Shown here piece by piece: positions 31,948 to 40,908 of a stretch of 64,000 bases of DNA. The translations under genes were made by a program, and so were the position numbers. The notes beneath the pieces are model-generated. The model saw nothing but the letters and a program-made list of their open reading frames with translations, ran no database searches and was not told where the DNA came from. The DNA is from Leptospirillum sp037442005 (GTDB lineage Bacteria; Nitrospirota; Leptospirillia; Leptospirillales; Leptospirillaceae). How positions within the stretch are numbered: position 1 is the stretch's first letter; every line of letters begins with the position of its first letter. The stretch is taken from contig JBBIRA010000001.1 of assembly GCA_037442005.1 (NCBI GenBank), forward strand, positions 47,076 through 111,075. The letters run 5' to 3'.

Positions 31948-33906
31948 ATGAGCGAAGACAACCTGAAAGAGGGGTCCTTGATCTTTAGCCGGCTCGCCCT
32001 GGACCCGGAGAAAGCCGCCTATCTGTCCCAACTGGGAGAGGATCGGAAAAAACAGCTGTTGCTGGTTGTGGATGAGGCGGTGAAACGGATCCTGGGCCAT
32101 GAGGAGATCGATCCTGAATCTGCCCGGCAGATGGGGGAGAATCATTACCGTCTGGGGGTGCCGATCGATTGGATCCGGGAATCTCTTGAATGGGTGAGGG
32201 ATGACTATTTTTCCCGGACGGACAACCTTCCGGAATGCCTCCGGATCGGGAAGCGTTTTCTGTCACATCTCACCTTTCAGTCGGAAGGAATGGTCCGGGG
32301 GAGAGGGAAAGTCCTTTCCCTGATGTCCCGTATCGATGCCCTTCTGATCCTTGAAGGAGATCCCTTGAAAAGCTTCGAGCAGATGTTCGACGTTCTTTCT
32401 TCGGAGCTTTCTCTGTCGGGAGGATGGATCGGGCTTCCCGACAAGGAGCATATTTTTCAGCCACTGGTGACAAGCGGACCCTGGATGAACCGCTATCTTG
32501 AAGGAATCGAAATCCGTTCCGATGACAGCCCCAGAGGGCAGGGACCGATGGGAGTCGCCTATCGGACGGGAAAGATCCAGGTGCTGGAAGATGTTCAGTC
32601 CCTTGAGATCCTCTATCCCTGGAAAAAGCAATTGATTGACTTTTCGATTCACTCTACCGCTTCGATTCCGCTTCAGGACGCATCGGGAAACAGGGTTGTC
32701 CTCTCGGTTTATAGCGACTTCCCCTGGTTTTTTAGACATCCCGACAGCCGGATCCTTCTCGACCACCTGAAAGTCATTCTCGATCAGATGTTCGCGCGGC
32801 AACAGGCAACGATGATGATCGAAAAAGAACGGCTGCATCTCGACCGGGTGAACAGGCTTCAGAAAGCCTTTTCCCGGGCCTCGGAAATCCTGTTTTCAGC
32901 CCGGGAGGAAGAGGAGGTCATTGACTCCATTCTCGAAACCATTGTCACCAGCGGTTTTTTCGACTGGGCAACCCTCGGACTGATCGGTCCTGACCGGATG
33001 ATCTCGTATGGATCGGCAAAAGGAAAAGGCGTCGAGTCGTTTCTTCGGGAAAACGTCAGGGTCCCTGTTGACGGAAAGACCCTTGCCGGTCAGGCGGTCC
33101 GGTCAAATACCATGCAATACCTGAACGAATACCCCCGGAGCGATGTTTTCCCGGCACTCAGGTCTTTGTCTTTAAAGCTTGATGTGCAGTCGGTGGGGGC
33201 TGTCTCTATTGAGAGATCCGGTAAGCAGTGGGGTGTTCTTGTGGTGATGTCGAAGGATCCCGGGGCTTTTGACTCTGATACGGTCGATTTTTTCCAGGGG
33301 GTGTCCCGGTTTTTGGGACAATCTCTTGACGCCATCGAGATGCGCCAGAAACTTGAGACTGAAAAAAACAGGCAGGAATGGCTGGCCAGCCATGATGCCC
33401 TGACGGGGATCCATAACCGGCGTCTTTTGAAGGAGTTTCTCGAAAGGGCGCTGGAGGTTCACCGGAGCACCGGCACCATGGTGGCGGTTGGGCTTCTGGA
33501 TCTCGATGATTTCAAGAAGATCAACGATCTCTATGGCCATGGGGCGGGTGACAAGCTGCTTCTTGAAATGTCACGCCGGTTGGTGGGGGTGCTCCGGAAA
33601 GAGGATGCGGTTGCCCGTTTCGGAGGGGATGAGTTTGTGCTCATTCTCCAGGGACTGAAGGACCGGACGGCACTGACAGATCTCCTCTCCCGGATTCATC
33701 GGGAGGTCTTTGAACCTCCCGTTCTCCTGTCTGAGGGGGAGCCGGTGACGATTCAGGCCAGTCTGGGCATCTGCATTGCCCGGCAGGACGATAAGCCGGA
33801 CTCTCTTCTCAAGCGGGCGGATGAGGCGCTGTATCGCGTGAAGGGGATCAAGAAAACCCGTCTTTCTTACTATGCCCTGTGCGATTCTTCCGAGGAGTCT
33901 TTTTAA
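31948..33906 (+). CDS. Diguanylate cyclase with globin-like and GAF sensor regions
   Basis: A 652-residue cytoplasmic signalling protein. Residues 1-150 resemble a globin-coupled sensor: ARQMGENHYRLGVPIDWIRESLEWV, where His66 is a candidate proximal heme ligand. Two GAF-like regions follow (about 155-285 and 310-455). The C-terminal GGDEF domain is intact: DALTGIHNRRLL, LLDLDDFKKINDLYGHGAGDKLL and ARFGGDEF (residues 559-563). An inhibitory RxxD site (RKED) lies five residues before it. It should make cyclic di-GMP from GTP with product inhibition. Heme binding is an inference. ATG at 31948; single gene, divergent from the CHAD gene. Confidence 0.88.
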   Translation: MSEDNLKEGSLIFSRLALDPEKAAYLSQLGEDRKKQLLLVVDEAVKRILGHEEIDPESARQMGENHYRLGVPIDWIRESLEWVRDDYFSRTDNLPECLRIGKRFLSHLTFQSEGMVRGRGKVLSLMSRIDALLILEGDPLKSFEQMFDVLSSELSLSGGWIGLPDKEHIFQPLVTSGPWMNRYLEGIEIRSDDSPRGQGPMGVAYRTGKIQVLEDVQSLEILYPWKKQLIDFSIHSTASIPLQDASGNRVVLSVYSDFPWFFRHPDSRILLDHLKVILDQMFARQQATMMIEKERLHLDRVNRLQKAFSRASEILFSAREEEEVIDSILETIVTSGFFDWATLGLIGPDRMISYGSAKGKGVESFLRENVRVPVDGKTLAGQAVRSNTMQYLNEYPRSDVFPALRSLSLKLDVQSVGAVSIERSGKQWGVLVVMSKDPGAFDSDTVDFFQGVSRFLGQSLDAIEMRQKLETEKNRQEWLASHDALTGIHNRRLLKEFLERALEVHRSTGTMVAVGLLDLDDFKKINDLYGHGAGDKLLLEMSRRLVGVLRKEDAVARFGGDEFVLILQGLKDRTALTDLLSRIHREVFEPPVLLSEGEPVTIQASLGICIARQDDKPDSLLKRADEALYRVKGIKKTRLSYYALCDSSEESF

Positions 33907-34282
33907 AGGGTCCCTTGATCCGGCGGACAGCAGAGGGGGCCTGGTTCTTGTTTTTACTGGCGAAAATGAGGTGGAAAGCGTCCGAGAGTGATCCCCACGC
34001 GGTGTCGAACAGGAGACTGGCGGATGACCCCTTTCGATGGCATATTCACTTTTCCCCCTGATTTCACCCACGACCTTCTGTTACTGGAAAATGTAAAAGA
34101 GTATTTGAGCGCTGGTATCATCCGGATCACTCTGTGACAACCATGTTTCGGGAGCCGGATCTTGCGATTGCCCTGTTTATGCGGTCATGACAGCCTCCGG
34201 GCGAATCTTTAAGGGTTCAAGGTGCCACAATTCGTGTTCGGGCTTTTTTGACAAGTCTGGTTCATGCGGGAAGGAGTGTCTG
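33907..34282. other. Intergenic gap
   Basis: About 375 bases. A 37-codon open frame at 34024-34137 lacks a ribosome site. A TTGACA word at about 34248 has no matching -10 box. Nothing firm is seen. Confidence 0.4.
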
Positions 34283-34651
34283 ATGATTGAGGAGCCGGTG
34301 GTCGACTTTGAAGTGATGGATATTCCGCGTCTCAGTAACGAGCAGCTTCTGGAGACATTCAACACGGTAAATAACTATATTTTGCTTCGATTCCGGGGAT
34401 TCTCGCCACGCGCCTTGATGGATACGAGTTTTATGCGGTTATATCGGCTGTTATTGTCGATGAAAGGGGAAATGGTGTTGCGCGGATTGATGTCAGTATT
34501 GAAATCACCGCCTCCGGAGCTGATTCCGGATCATAGACTCCGCCATCGATTGAAGCCGGGGGGAAGCAAGAGAAAGTTAAAAAAGAAGGAGTCAGCAAAG
34601 AAAGAATCGAAGAAGAAAAGGGGGAACAGGAGCGGGTTAAAGAGAGTCTGA
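34283..34651 (+). CDS. Unknown protein with basic Lys-rich tail
   Basis: A 122-residue protein of no family known to me. Residues 1-75 are helical and mildly acidic (PRLSNEQLLETFNTVNNYILLRFRG). The last 40 are extremely basic, with KRKLKKKESAKKESKKKRGNR, like histone-H1-type or nucleic-acid-binding tails. ATG at 34283 is preceded by GGAAGGAGTGTCTG, a strong ribosome site, so it is probably translated. No obvious partner lies next to it. Confidence 0.6.
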   Translation: MIEEPVVDFEVMDIPRLSNEQLLETFNTVNNYILLRFRGFSPRALMDTSFMRLYRLLLSMKGEMVLRGLMSVLKSPPPELIPDHRLRHRLKPGGSKRKLKKKESAKKESKKKRGNRSGLKRV

Positions 34652-34984
34652 CTCCTGATCTCCGGTCTTTTGGGAGGGTGGGAACCGCTCCCGGTCCCCG
34701 GGCTCCCTTTCGTCAGGATCGTGCGTTTTCCCCTGTGTGGGGGGGGGGAATTGTTGATTGTGCCATCGAGAGCTCTTTTTTCGGCCCAATTGTTGTAAGG
34801 AGTGGCGGTAAGAAGAGACAACCCTGCATGACAGTGGGGGATTGAAAAAGGTAGTCAGGCGGAATCCTTTTTTAACAACTGCTGTTCTTTAATCCGTTTC
34901 CTCTTCAACCGGACCGTTAATCTCTGGTAGGATGATCAGATCAGAAATCAATAAAGTGGCCCGGGAGTATTGAAGGAGGAACGT
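34652..34984. other. Intergenic gap with a G10 run
   Basis: About 330 bases between the basic protein gene and yacG. A run of ten G occupies 34739-34748. A weak -10-like TAGGAT (near 34928) could serve yacG. No RNA or protein gene is recognisable, and no cobalamin riboswitch was seen before the cobalamin genes. Confidence 0.4.
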
Positions 34985-35218
34985 GTGGTGGAACAGGAAA
35001 GGATCCCGGACGGGGTCGGGAAAGACGTGGCCCATGAGAAGGGCGTTTCAATCAGAAAATGCCCGACGTGCGGAAAAGAGTTATCGGATGGTCTGTATGC
35101 CAGACAGAGTTTTTGTTCCCGGCGATGCCGGGAGATGGATCTTCTGAAATGGCTGAATGAGGAATACCGGGTTCCTGTCGAGGACAATCCGGGAGAATGG
35201 GCGGGTGACCAGGAATGA
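34985..35218 (+). CDS. yacG: Zinc-binding DNA gyrase inhibitor YacG
   Basis: A short zinc protein: IRKCPTCGKELSDGLY and FCSRRCREMDLLKWLNEEYRVP give the four-cysteine pattern CxxC...CxxxC and the conserved tail of YacG. In E. coli YacG binds GyrB and inhibits gyrase. AAGGAGG at 34973-34979 points to a GTG start at 34985 (or 34988), giving about 77 residues. Its stop overlaps the cobI start (ATGA), so it is the first gene of a cobalamin operon, an unusual partnership. Confidence 0.88.
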   Translation: MVEQERIPDGVGKDVAHEKGVSIRKCPTCGKELSDGLYARQSFCSRRCREMDLLKWLNEEYRVPVEDNPGEWAGDQE

Positions 35219-35970
35219 GCCCTTCTTCTTCTGCCATGGGGACGCTCTATGGCATCAGTGTCGGACCGGGTTCTCCGGACCTTCTGACCCTCCGGGCCCT
35301 TCGTATTCTGGAGCGTGTTCCGACAGTCGCTTTCCCCAAAAGTGTTTCCGATGGGGGATCCCAGGCGAAAGACATTATTCAGGGGTACCTCTCCGCCAGG
35401 GAAGTGGCTCCACGGACTGTCGAACTGGTCTTTCCAATGACAAAGGACGAGGGTGTTCTCGAAAGAGCCCGAAGGGACAATGCGACCCTCCTGACCGAAT
35501 CCCTGTCCCGTGGTGATGTGGCTTTTATCAGTATCGGGGACATTCTGTTCTACTCGACATTCGGCAATCTCCTGTCCGGCCTCCAAACGGTGTTGCCGGA
35601 CCTCCATGTGGAAGTTGTCCCGGGTGTGACTTCATTCAATGCGGCGACCGCAAGAATTGTCGAGCCTCTCGTGCAGGGGGCCGAAAGCCTTGCCGTGATC
35701 CCGGCCACTTACGAAGCGGCTCATCTCGAACGGATTGTCGATTCGCATGAGACCGTGGTGTTCATGAAGATCAACCGGGTTCTCCCTTCGCTGCTGGCGC
35801 TTCTCGGAAGAAAGGGCTTTCTTGAAAACTGTGTTTATCTTGAGCATGTGGAGACGGATCGCGAAGACATTGTCTGGAACATGGACCAACTGTCCGGGAG
35901 GGAGATTCCTTATATGTCCCTTCTGATCCTTCGCAAAAAAGGATGGGGGAACCGTGGCAAAAAGGCCTGA
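35215..35970 (+). CDS. cobI: Precorrin-2 C20-methyltransferase
   Basis: SAM-dependent methylation of precorrin-2 (or its cobalt form) at C20, making precorrin-3A. 251 residues. GTLYGISVGPGSPDLLTLRALRIL is the corrin methyltransferase P-loop-like start, and GDVAFISIGDILFYSTFGNLL is specific for CobI/CbiL. LHVEVVPGVTSFNAATARI follows. Aerobic or anaerobic route cannot be told from this gene alone. ATGA overlap with yacG and 17-base overlap with the next gene. Confidence 0.92.
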   Translation: MSPSSSAMGTLYGISVGPGSPDLLTLRALRILERVPTVAFPKSVSDGGSQAKDIIQGYLSAREVAPRTVELVFPMTKDEGVLERARRDNATLLTESLSRGDVAFISIGDILFYSTFGNLLSGLQTVLPDLHVEVVPGVTSFNAATARIVEPLVQGAESLAVIPATYEAAHLERIVDSHETVVFMKINRVLPSLLALLGRKGFLENCVYLEHVETDREDIVWNMDQLSGREIPYMSLLILRKKGWGNRGKKA

Positions 35971-36493
35971 TGCCCCCGGACAGATTGACTCTCTTCGATT
36001 TGTCGATATGGTGCTTCTACGTTTTTCGGCAATCTGGTCTCTTCTGGGGTTTGGAGGAGTCTTCGCCATCACGATGATTCACTTTTCAAAAGGCGACCTG
36101 ACGCTTACGCCCGTTTATAATGGAATGGCGATTGGACTCGGGGCGGCTCTTCTGGGGCTTGGTCATTCGCGTTATCAATATTATCTTCTGGAACTGGACC
36201 CCGGGCGATATTCCGGTCTTTACAAGAGGATCAAGGGAGGTCAGGGATTGTTCGGTGGGCCCGTGAGCGGTGGCCTTTCCATTCCTCCGCATCCTTACCG
36301 GAAAGTGATCGCTTTTGCCTATATCATCAGCGTCCTCACGTTTATTCTGCTTCTGGTGTTGTTATGGAGCCAGCTGACCGTTGTCAGTACCTTTTTTTAT
36401 AGCGTTGGCGGTTTTTACATCGCCCGGGTCGTGTTCTGGAAAAAAGCCCTGGCTGTATACAAAACGCAGGGATTGAACTGGGAGGAAAGATGA
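35954..36493 (+). CDS. Four-helix membrane protein in cobalamin operon, unknown
   Basis: A 179-residue integral membrane protein with about four hydrophobic segments: IWSLLGFGGVFAITMIHF, GMAIGLGAALLGLGHS, VIAFAYIISVLTFILLLVLL and VVSTFFYSVGGFYIARVVFW. I recognise no family. It starts at GTG (35954) inside cobI and ends in an ATGA overlap with cobM, so it is firmly part of the operon. A transport or assembly role linked to cobalt or corrinoids is possible, but that is only position-based inference. Confidence 0.7.
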   Translation: MAKRPDAPGQIDSLRFVDMVLLRFSAIWSLLGFGGVFAITMIHFSKGDLTLTPVYNGMAIGLGAALLGLGHSRYQYYLLELDPGRYSGLYKRIKGGQGLFGGPVSGGLSIPPHPYRKVIAFAYIISVLTFILLLVLLWSQLTVVSTFFYSVGGFYIARVVFWKKALAVYKTQGLNWEER

Positions 36494-37308
36494 CAAAAGT
36501 GCGCGGAGGGACGGTCTATTTTGTGGGAGCCGGTCCGGGGGCGTCTGACCTCATCACAGTCCGGGGAGCGAAGATCCTGGAAAAGGCGGAAAGAGTTGTT
36601 TATGCCGGCTCTCTGGTGGATGAACGGGCGATGGTCGAGTTGGCCCCTGTGGCGCGCTGGATCGATTCGGCAGGCCTCAACCGGGAACAGATTGTCTCGG
36701 AGTTGATTGATGGGGCAAGGCGGGGAGAAGTGGTTGTCCGTCTGGCATCAGGTGATCCGGGGATCTTTGGTGCCATGGCGGAAATGACCACGGAGCTCTC
36801 CCGGGTGGATATTCCCTGGGAGGTCGTTCCGGGTGTTTCCTCCGTCTTTGCCAGTGCGGCTGCGCTGGGAATGGAGCTCACGCTACCGGATGTCAGCCAG
36901 ACGGTGATCCTGACCCGGACCGCTGGAAGAACCCCGATGCCTCCGGGAGAGGGGCTCGCCGATCTGGCCCGTCATGGATCTACCCTGGCGATCTTTCTTT
37001 CAGTCGACAGAATCGATGAGATTGTTGATGAACTGCTGACGGTTCTGCCGGCAAGAACACCCGCCGCGGTGGTGGCACGAGCTTCCTGGCCTGATGAGAC
37101 GATGATGAGGGGAACGCTTGAAACGATTGCCCCCATGGTCAAGGCCTCAAAGGTTCATCGTCAGGCGATGCTTCTGGTGGGGAGGGTTTTTGATCCTGAG
37201 CTCAGATCGACAGCGAGAAGTCGTCTCTATGCCGCTGACTTTTCCCATGGATTCCGTGACGGGACGGAGGATGAAAAGAAGCGACCACCCGATCCCCGGT
37301 TAAACTGA
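36490..37308 (+). CDS. cobM: Precorrin-4 C11-methyltransferase
   Basis: Methylates precorrin-4 (or cobalt-precorrin-4) at C11. 272 residues. VYFVGAGPGASDLITVRGAKILEKAERVVYAGSLV and RLASGDPGIFGAMAEMTTEL, then EVVPGVSSVFASAAALGMELTLPDVSQTVILTR, match CobM/CbiF. The ATG overlaps the preceding stop. A strong hairpin terminator follows, before the convergent ilvD. The other ring-modifying genes (cobJ, cbiD, cobL and others) are not in the window. Confidence 0.93.
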   Translation: MTKVRGGTVYFVGAGPGASDLITVRGAKILEKAERVVYAGSLVDERAMVELAPVARWIDSAGLNREQIVSELIDGARRGEVVVRLASGDPGIFGAMAEMTTELSRVDIPWEVVPGVSSVFASAAALGMELTLPDVSQTVILTRTAGRTPMPPGEGLADLARHGSTLAIFLSVDRIDEIVDELLTVLPARTPAAVVARASWPDETMMRGTLETIAPMVKASKVHRQAMLLVGRVFDPELRSTARSRLYAADFSHGFRDGTEDEKKRPPDPRLN

Positions 37309-37353
37309 ACCGGTTGGCCGTGTAGTCTTTTTCTCTCTAACGGCAGGTTGTTC

Positions 37354-37402
37354 CGGGCGAAGCTTTCGCCCGGGAGGAAACACCCGGGCGGGCGCTTTTA
37401 TT
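37354..37402. terminator. Terminator between cobM and ilvD
   Basis: CGCCCGGG at 37367-37374 pairs with CCCGGGCG at 37383-37390; an alternative stem GGGCGAA-GCT-TTCGCCC overlaps it upstream. GCTTTTATTTC follows on the plus strand. It ends the cobM transcript and may also serve ilvD from the other side. Confidence 0.7.
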
Positions 37403-37444
37403 TCTGAACCGGTCTTCCGGCAGTCTGCCTGAAAGGTCGGCGGG

Positions 37445-39121
37445 TTAATCGGTAATGGCTCCGATGCTTGCGCTTTTGACCAGCTTTCTGTATTTCGCCA
37501 TGATTCCCCGGCGGTAGCGCGGTTCAGGCTCTTTCCACTGGGCCTTTCGACGGGAGAGCTCTTCGTCGGACACTTTCACCTCGATCAGATTTCTGGTGGC
37601 GTCAATCGTAATCAGGTCACCCTCCTTGACCAGGGCAATCGGTCCCCCGACCGCCGCTTCCGGTGCCACATGGCCGACGACCAGTCCGTAGGTCCCTCCT
37701 GAAAAGCGTCCGTCGGTCAATAGCCCGACACTGTCTCCAAGACCTTCCCCGATCAGGGCCGATGTCGGTGAGAGCATTTCACGCATCCCGGGTCCGCCTT
37801 TTGGCCCTTCATAACGGATGACGACCACATCGCCGGCTTTGATCTTTTTGGCCAGGATGGCGGCCATGGAGGCTTCTTCTGATTCGAAAACCCGGGCCGG
37901 GCCGGTAATGACGGGTTTTTTGATCCCGGAGATCTTGGCAACCGATCCTTCCGGTGCGAGATTCCCTTTAAGAATGGCCAGGTGACCCTGGGGGTAGACC
38001 GGCCGGTTGAAGGGACGGATGATCTCCTGTCCCGCCGGAGGGGATGAGGGGATGTCCCGGAGGGTTTCCTCAATGGTTTTGCCGGTGATGGTCATGCATT
38101 TTCCGTTGATCAGCCCATGCTCGAGCAGCATTTTCATGACAAGGGGGATCCCGCCGGCTTCGTGAAACTCCGTGACGACATATTGTCCGGAAGGCTTCAG
38201 ATCGCAAAGAACTGGGACCTTCCCGCGCATCATCTCGAAGTCCTCGATGGAGAGGGCGATCCCGGCACTGTAGGCGATGGCCAGAAGATGCAGGACGGCA
38301 TTGGTGGATCCCCCGACGGCCATGATGACGGCGATCGCATTCAGGAAGGAGTCTCTGGTCAGAATATCTTTGGGACGGAGATTGTTTTTGATGGCCAAGG
38401 CCAGAACCCGCGCGGATTCCCGGGTGCTTTCCCTCTTTTCCTCATCTTCGGCCGCCATGGTCGAGCTTTTGGGGAGACTTAAGCCCATGGCTTCAATGGC
38501 TGAAGACATGGTGTTGGCCGTGTACATTCCTCCGCAGGAGCCGGCACCGGGGCAGGCGTGGCGTTCGATGTCGAGGAGTTCTTTTTCCGAGATCTTTCCG
38601 GCGGAAATCTGACCGACCGCTTCAAAGGCGGAAACAATCGTCAGATTCCGTCCGTCTTCGAGATGTCCCGGCTTGATGGTGCCGCCATAGACAAAGATGG
38701 AGGGAATATTGAGACGGGCGATGGCAATCATGGCTCCGGGCATGTTTTTGTCGCAGCCACCAATGGCAATCAGTCCGTCATGGCTTGCAGCATTGCTGAC
38801 CGTTTCAATGGAGTCGGCAATCACTTCCCGGCTGACGAGCGAGAACTTCATCCCTTCGGTTCCCATCGAGATGCCGTCCGAGACGGTAATGGTCCCGTAG
38901 GTCTGGGGCATGACGCCGGCAGCGGTCAGCGCTTCACAGGCATCCTGGGTCAATACGTTGAGCCCCATGTTGCAGGGGGTGACGGTGCTGTACCCGTTGG
39001 CGACCCCGACGATCGGTTTGGCGAAGTCTTCATCCTGAAACCCCATGGCCCGGAGCATGGCCCGGTTGGGTGACCGTTCGACTCCTTCGGTGACCGCTTT
39101 ACTGCGAAGTTCTTTAGGCAC
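37445..39121 (-). CDS. ilvD: Dihydroxy-acid dehydratase
   Basis: Third step of valine and isoleucine synthesis, dehydration by an Fe-S enzyme. 558 residues. Cluster cysteines are visible in TVTPCNMGLN (Cys50), IGGCDKNMPG (Cys123) and CPGAGSCGGMYTANT (Cys196). GLLTDGRFSGGTYGLVVGHVAPEA is the C-terminal hallmark. The start is GTG at 39121 with GGGAGGA eight bases upstream. It stands between the two cobalamin gene groups, on the opposite strand, as a single gene. Confidence 0.97.
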   Translation of the reverse strand: MPKELRSKAVTEGVERSPNRAMLRAMGFQDEDFAKPIVGVANGYSTVTPCNMGLNVLTQDACEALTAAGVMPQTYGTITVSDGISMGTEGMKFSLVSREVIADSIETVSNAASHDGLIAIGGCDKNMPGAMIAIARLNIPSIFVYGGTIKPGHLEDGRNLTIVSAFEAVGQISAGKISEKELLDIERHACPGAGSCGGMYTANTMSSAIEAMGLSLPKSSTMAAEDEEKRESTRESARVLALAIKNNLRPKDILTRDSFLNAIAVIMAVGGSTNAVLHLLAIAYSAGIALSIEDFEMMRGKVPVLCDLKPSGQYVVTEFHEAGGIPLVMKMLLEHGLINGKCMTITGKTIEETLRDIPSSPPAGQEIIRPFNRPVYPQGHLAILKGNLAPEGSVAKISGIKKPVITGPARVFESEEASMAAILAKKIKAGDVVVIRYEGPKGGPGMREMLSPTSALIGEGLGDSVGLLTDGRFSGGTYGLVVGHVAPEAAVGGPIALVKEGDLITIDATRNLIEVKVSDEELSRRKAQWKEPEPRYRRGIMAKYRKLVKSASIGAITD

Positions 39122-39405
39122 GTCTGTTTCCTCCCGTTCATTAAGGGTAATTCGGTGGGGTCGACCCCGGATGGTTGTCTGTCGTTCGTAAGACGGTCCG
39201 ATTGGATGGTTCCGCGGGACTTTGGCGGCTATTCTATCAGAGGGATGCGGTCGGGGAAAGTTGCTTCATGACTTTTCCTGACAAAGCTTCCTGCCCTGTT
39301 GATTCTGGATCTTGCGTGGTGCATTTTACTGGATAACAGAAACGTTCCGTGAACCGGCAACGGTTGAAAACGGACGAACTTTCCTGCGAGCCTGCGAGGT
39401 GTCGA

Positions 39406-40908
39406 ATGGGTCATACCCCTATCATGGTATTGGGAACAGGATCAGGAGTGGGGAAGTCTCTTGTCGTCGCCGGTCTTTGTCGTTGGGCCTCGAATCTGGG
39501 GCTGTCCGTGGCTCCCTTTAAAAGCCAGAACATGTCGAACAATGCGGCGGTCCTTCCGGGCGGGGGGGAAATCGGCCGTGCCCAATGGCTGCAGGCCAAG
39601 GCCAGCCGGACTCCCCCCAGGACGGAGATGAACCCCATTCTGCTGAAGCCCCTTGGAGAGGGACGGTCTCAGGTGGTTTTTATGGGGCGTCCTCTGGGCG
39701 TGTACGGGATCGCGGAGTACAAGGAGCTGAAAAAAGAGCTCTTTCCCAAGGTTGTCATGGCGTTTGAAGCCCTTCGGGAGTCGTTTGATCTGGTCATCCT
39801 TGAAGGGGCCGGATCTCCGGCTGAAATCAACCTCCTGGAGGAGGATATCGCCAACACCCGGATGGCCCGCGCCGCGGGCGCCAGGGCCCTTCTGATCGGG
39901 AATATCGATGCGGGAGGGGTCTATGCCGCTTTATACGGGACCTGGTCTCTTCTTCCACCGGTTGAGCGCGCGGTGATCTCCTGGATGGGGATCAACCGGT
40001 TCCGGGGGGACCGTTCGCTCCTGGCACCCGCGAATGACGAGCTGTTCCGGCTGACCGGCATTCCGGTGATCGGGGTTCTTGACCATCTGGGATCTCTGCC
40101 TCTTCCCGATGAGGACTCTTTTCAGGTGCCGTCTTCAGGCTTTTCTGCCCGGGAAGGAGAACCGTCCCTTCGTATTGTGGTGATGGAGTGGCCGCATCTT
40201 TCCAATCGATCGGACATGGACCCGCTTCTCTATCACCCGGGGGTCTCCCTGTCCTTTCTGCCGCTGGACGGCCCGATTCCCCGGGAAGCGGACCTGGTGA
40301 TTCTTCCGGGAACCCGGCAGACGGTCACGGATCTTGAAGTGTTTCGGGAAAGTCCGCTCTACTCCTGGTTTATGGGCCACGTCCGGCAGGGCGGACGGGT
40401 GATCGGGATCTGCGGGGGATACCAGATGATGGCTTCGGATATCCTTGACCCTGATGGCGTCGAGTCCAACCGGTCGTGGACGCCGGGTCTGGGACTTCTG
40501 CCTTTTTCGGTCCGATTTGAGAAAACAAAGATCCAGCGGGAGGTTTCGGTATCGTGGGAAGAATCTCCGGTGGCCCCCGCAGGAGAGTTGAACGGGAAGT
40601 GGCTCTCCGGGTATGAAATCCGCCATGGACGGAACCGGCTGTACGCAGGGCAGCCGCTCTTTCGCGTCCGTGATGCGTTTGGTGAACCGCTTCCCGGAGA
40701 AGGATCGATGCATAGTGATGGTCGGCTCTTCGGCGCTCCGGTTCACGGTCTGTTTGACAATGATCTCTTTCGTCAATTCGTTCTTGAGAACTGGTTGTCG
40801 GGCGTTCCCGGACCCTCTCCGGATACGGAGGCTCTCCGGGAGGGATCTCTTGACCGGCTGGCGGAACATGTTTCCAAGGCATTTCCTGTTTTACCGGGAG
40901 TGGTGTGA
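39406..40908 (+). CDS. cobQ: Cobyric acid synthase
   Basis: Glutamine-dependent amidation of adenosyl-cobyrinic acid a,c-diamide to cobyric acid. 500 residues. The N-terminal ATPase part begins TPIMVLGTGSGVGKSLVVAGLCRWA and has APFKSQNMSNNA. The C-terminal glutaminase-like part has RVIGICGGYQMM (catalytic Cys) and GAPVHGLFDND with the His. ATG at 39406 follows GCGAGGTGTCGA; a GTG at 39349 is an alternative. The stop overlaps cobD (GTGA). Confidence 0.94.
   Translation: MGHTPIMVLGTGSGVGKSLVVAGLCRWASNLGLSVAPFKSQNMSNNAAVLPGGGEIGRAQWLQAKASRTPPRTEMNPILLKPLGEGRSQVVFMGRPLGVYGIAEYKELKKELFPKVVMAFEALRESFDLVILEGAGSPAEINLLEEDIANTRMARAAGARALLIGNIDAGGVYAALYGTWSLLPPVERAVISWMGINRFRGDRSLLAPANDELFRLTGIPVIGVLDHLGSLPLPDEDSFQVPSSGFSAREGEPSLRIVVMEWPHLSNRSDMDPLLYHPGVSLSFLPLDGPIPREADLVILPGTRQTVTDLEVFRESPLYSWFMGHVRQGGRVIGICGGYQMMASDILDPDGVESNRSWTPGLGLLPFSVRFEKTKIQREVSVSWEESPVAPAGELNGKWLSGYEIRHGRNRLYAGQPLFRVRDAFGEPLPGEGSMHSDGRLFGAPVHGLFDNDLFRQFVLENWLSGVPGPSPDTEALREGSLDRLAEHVSKAFPVLPGVV

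Noticed and set aside
34024..34137. 37-codon frame beginning MTPFDGIF
   Set aside because: No ribosome binding site, no recognisable family, and the surrounding gap looks non-coding.
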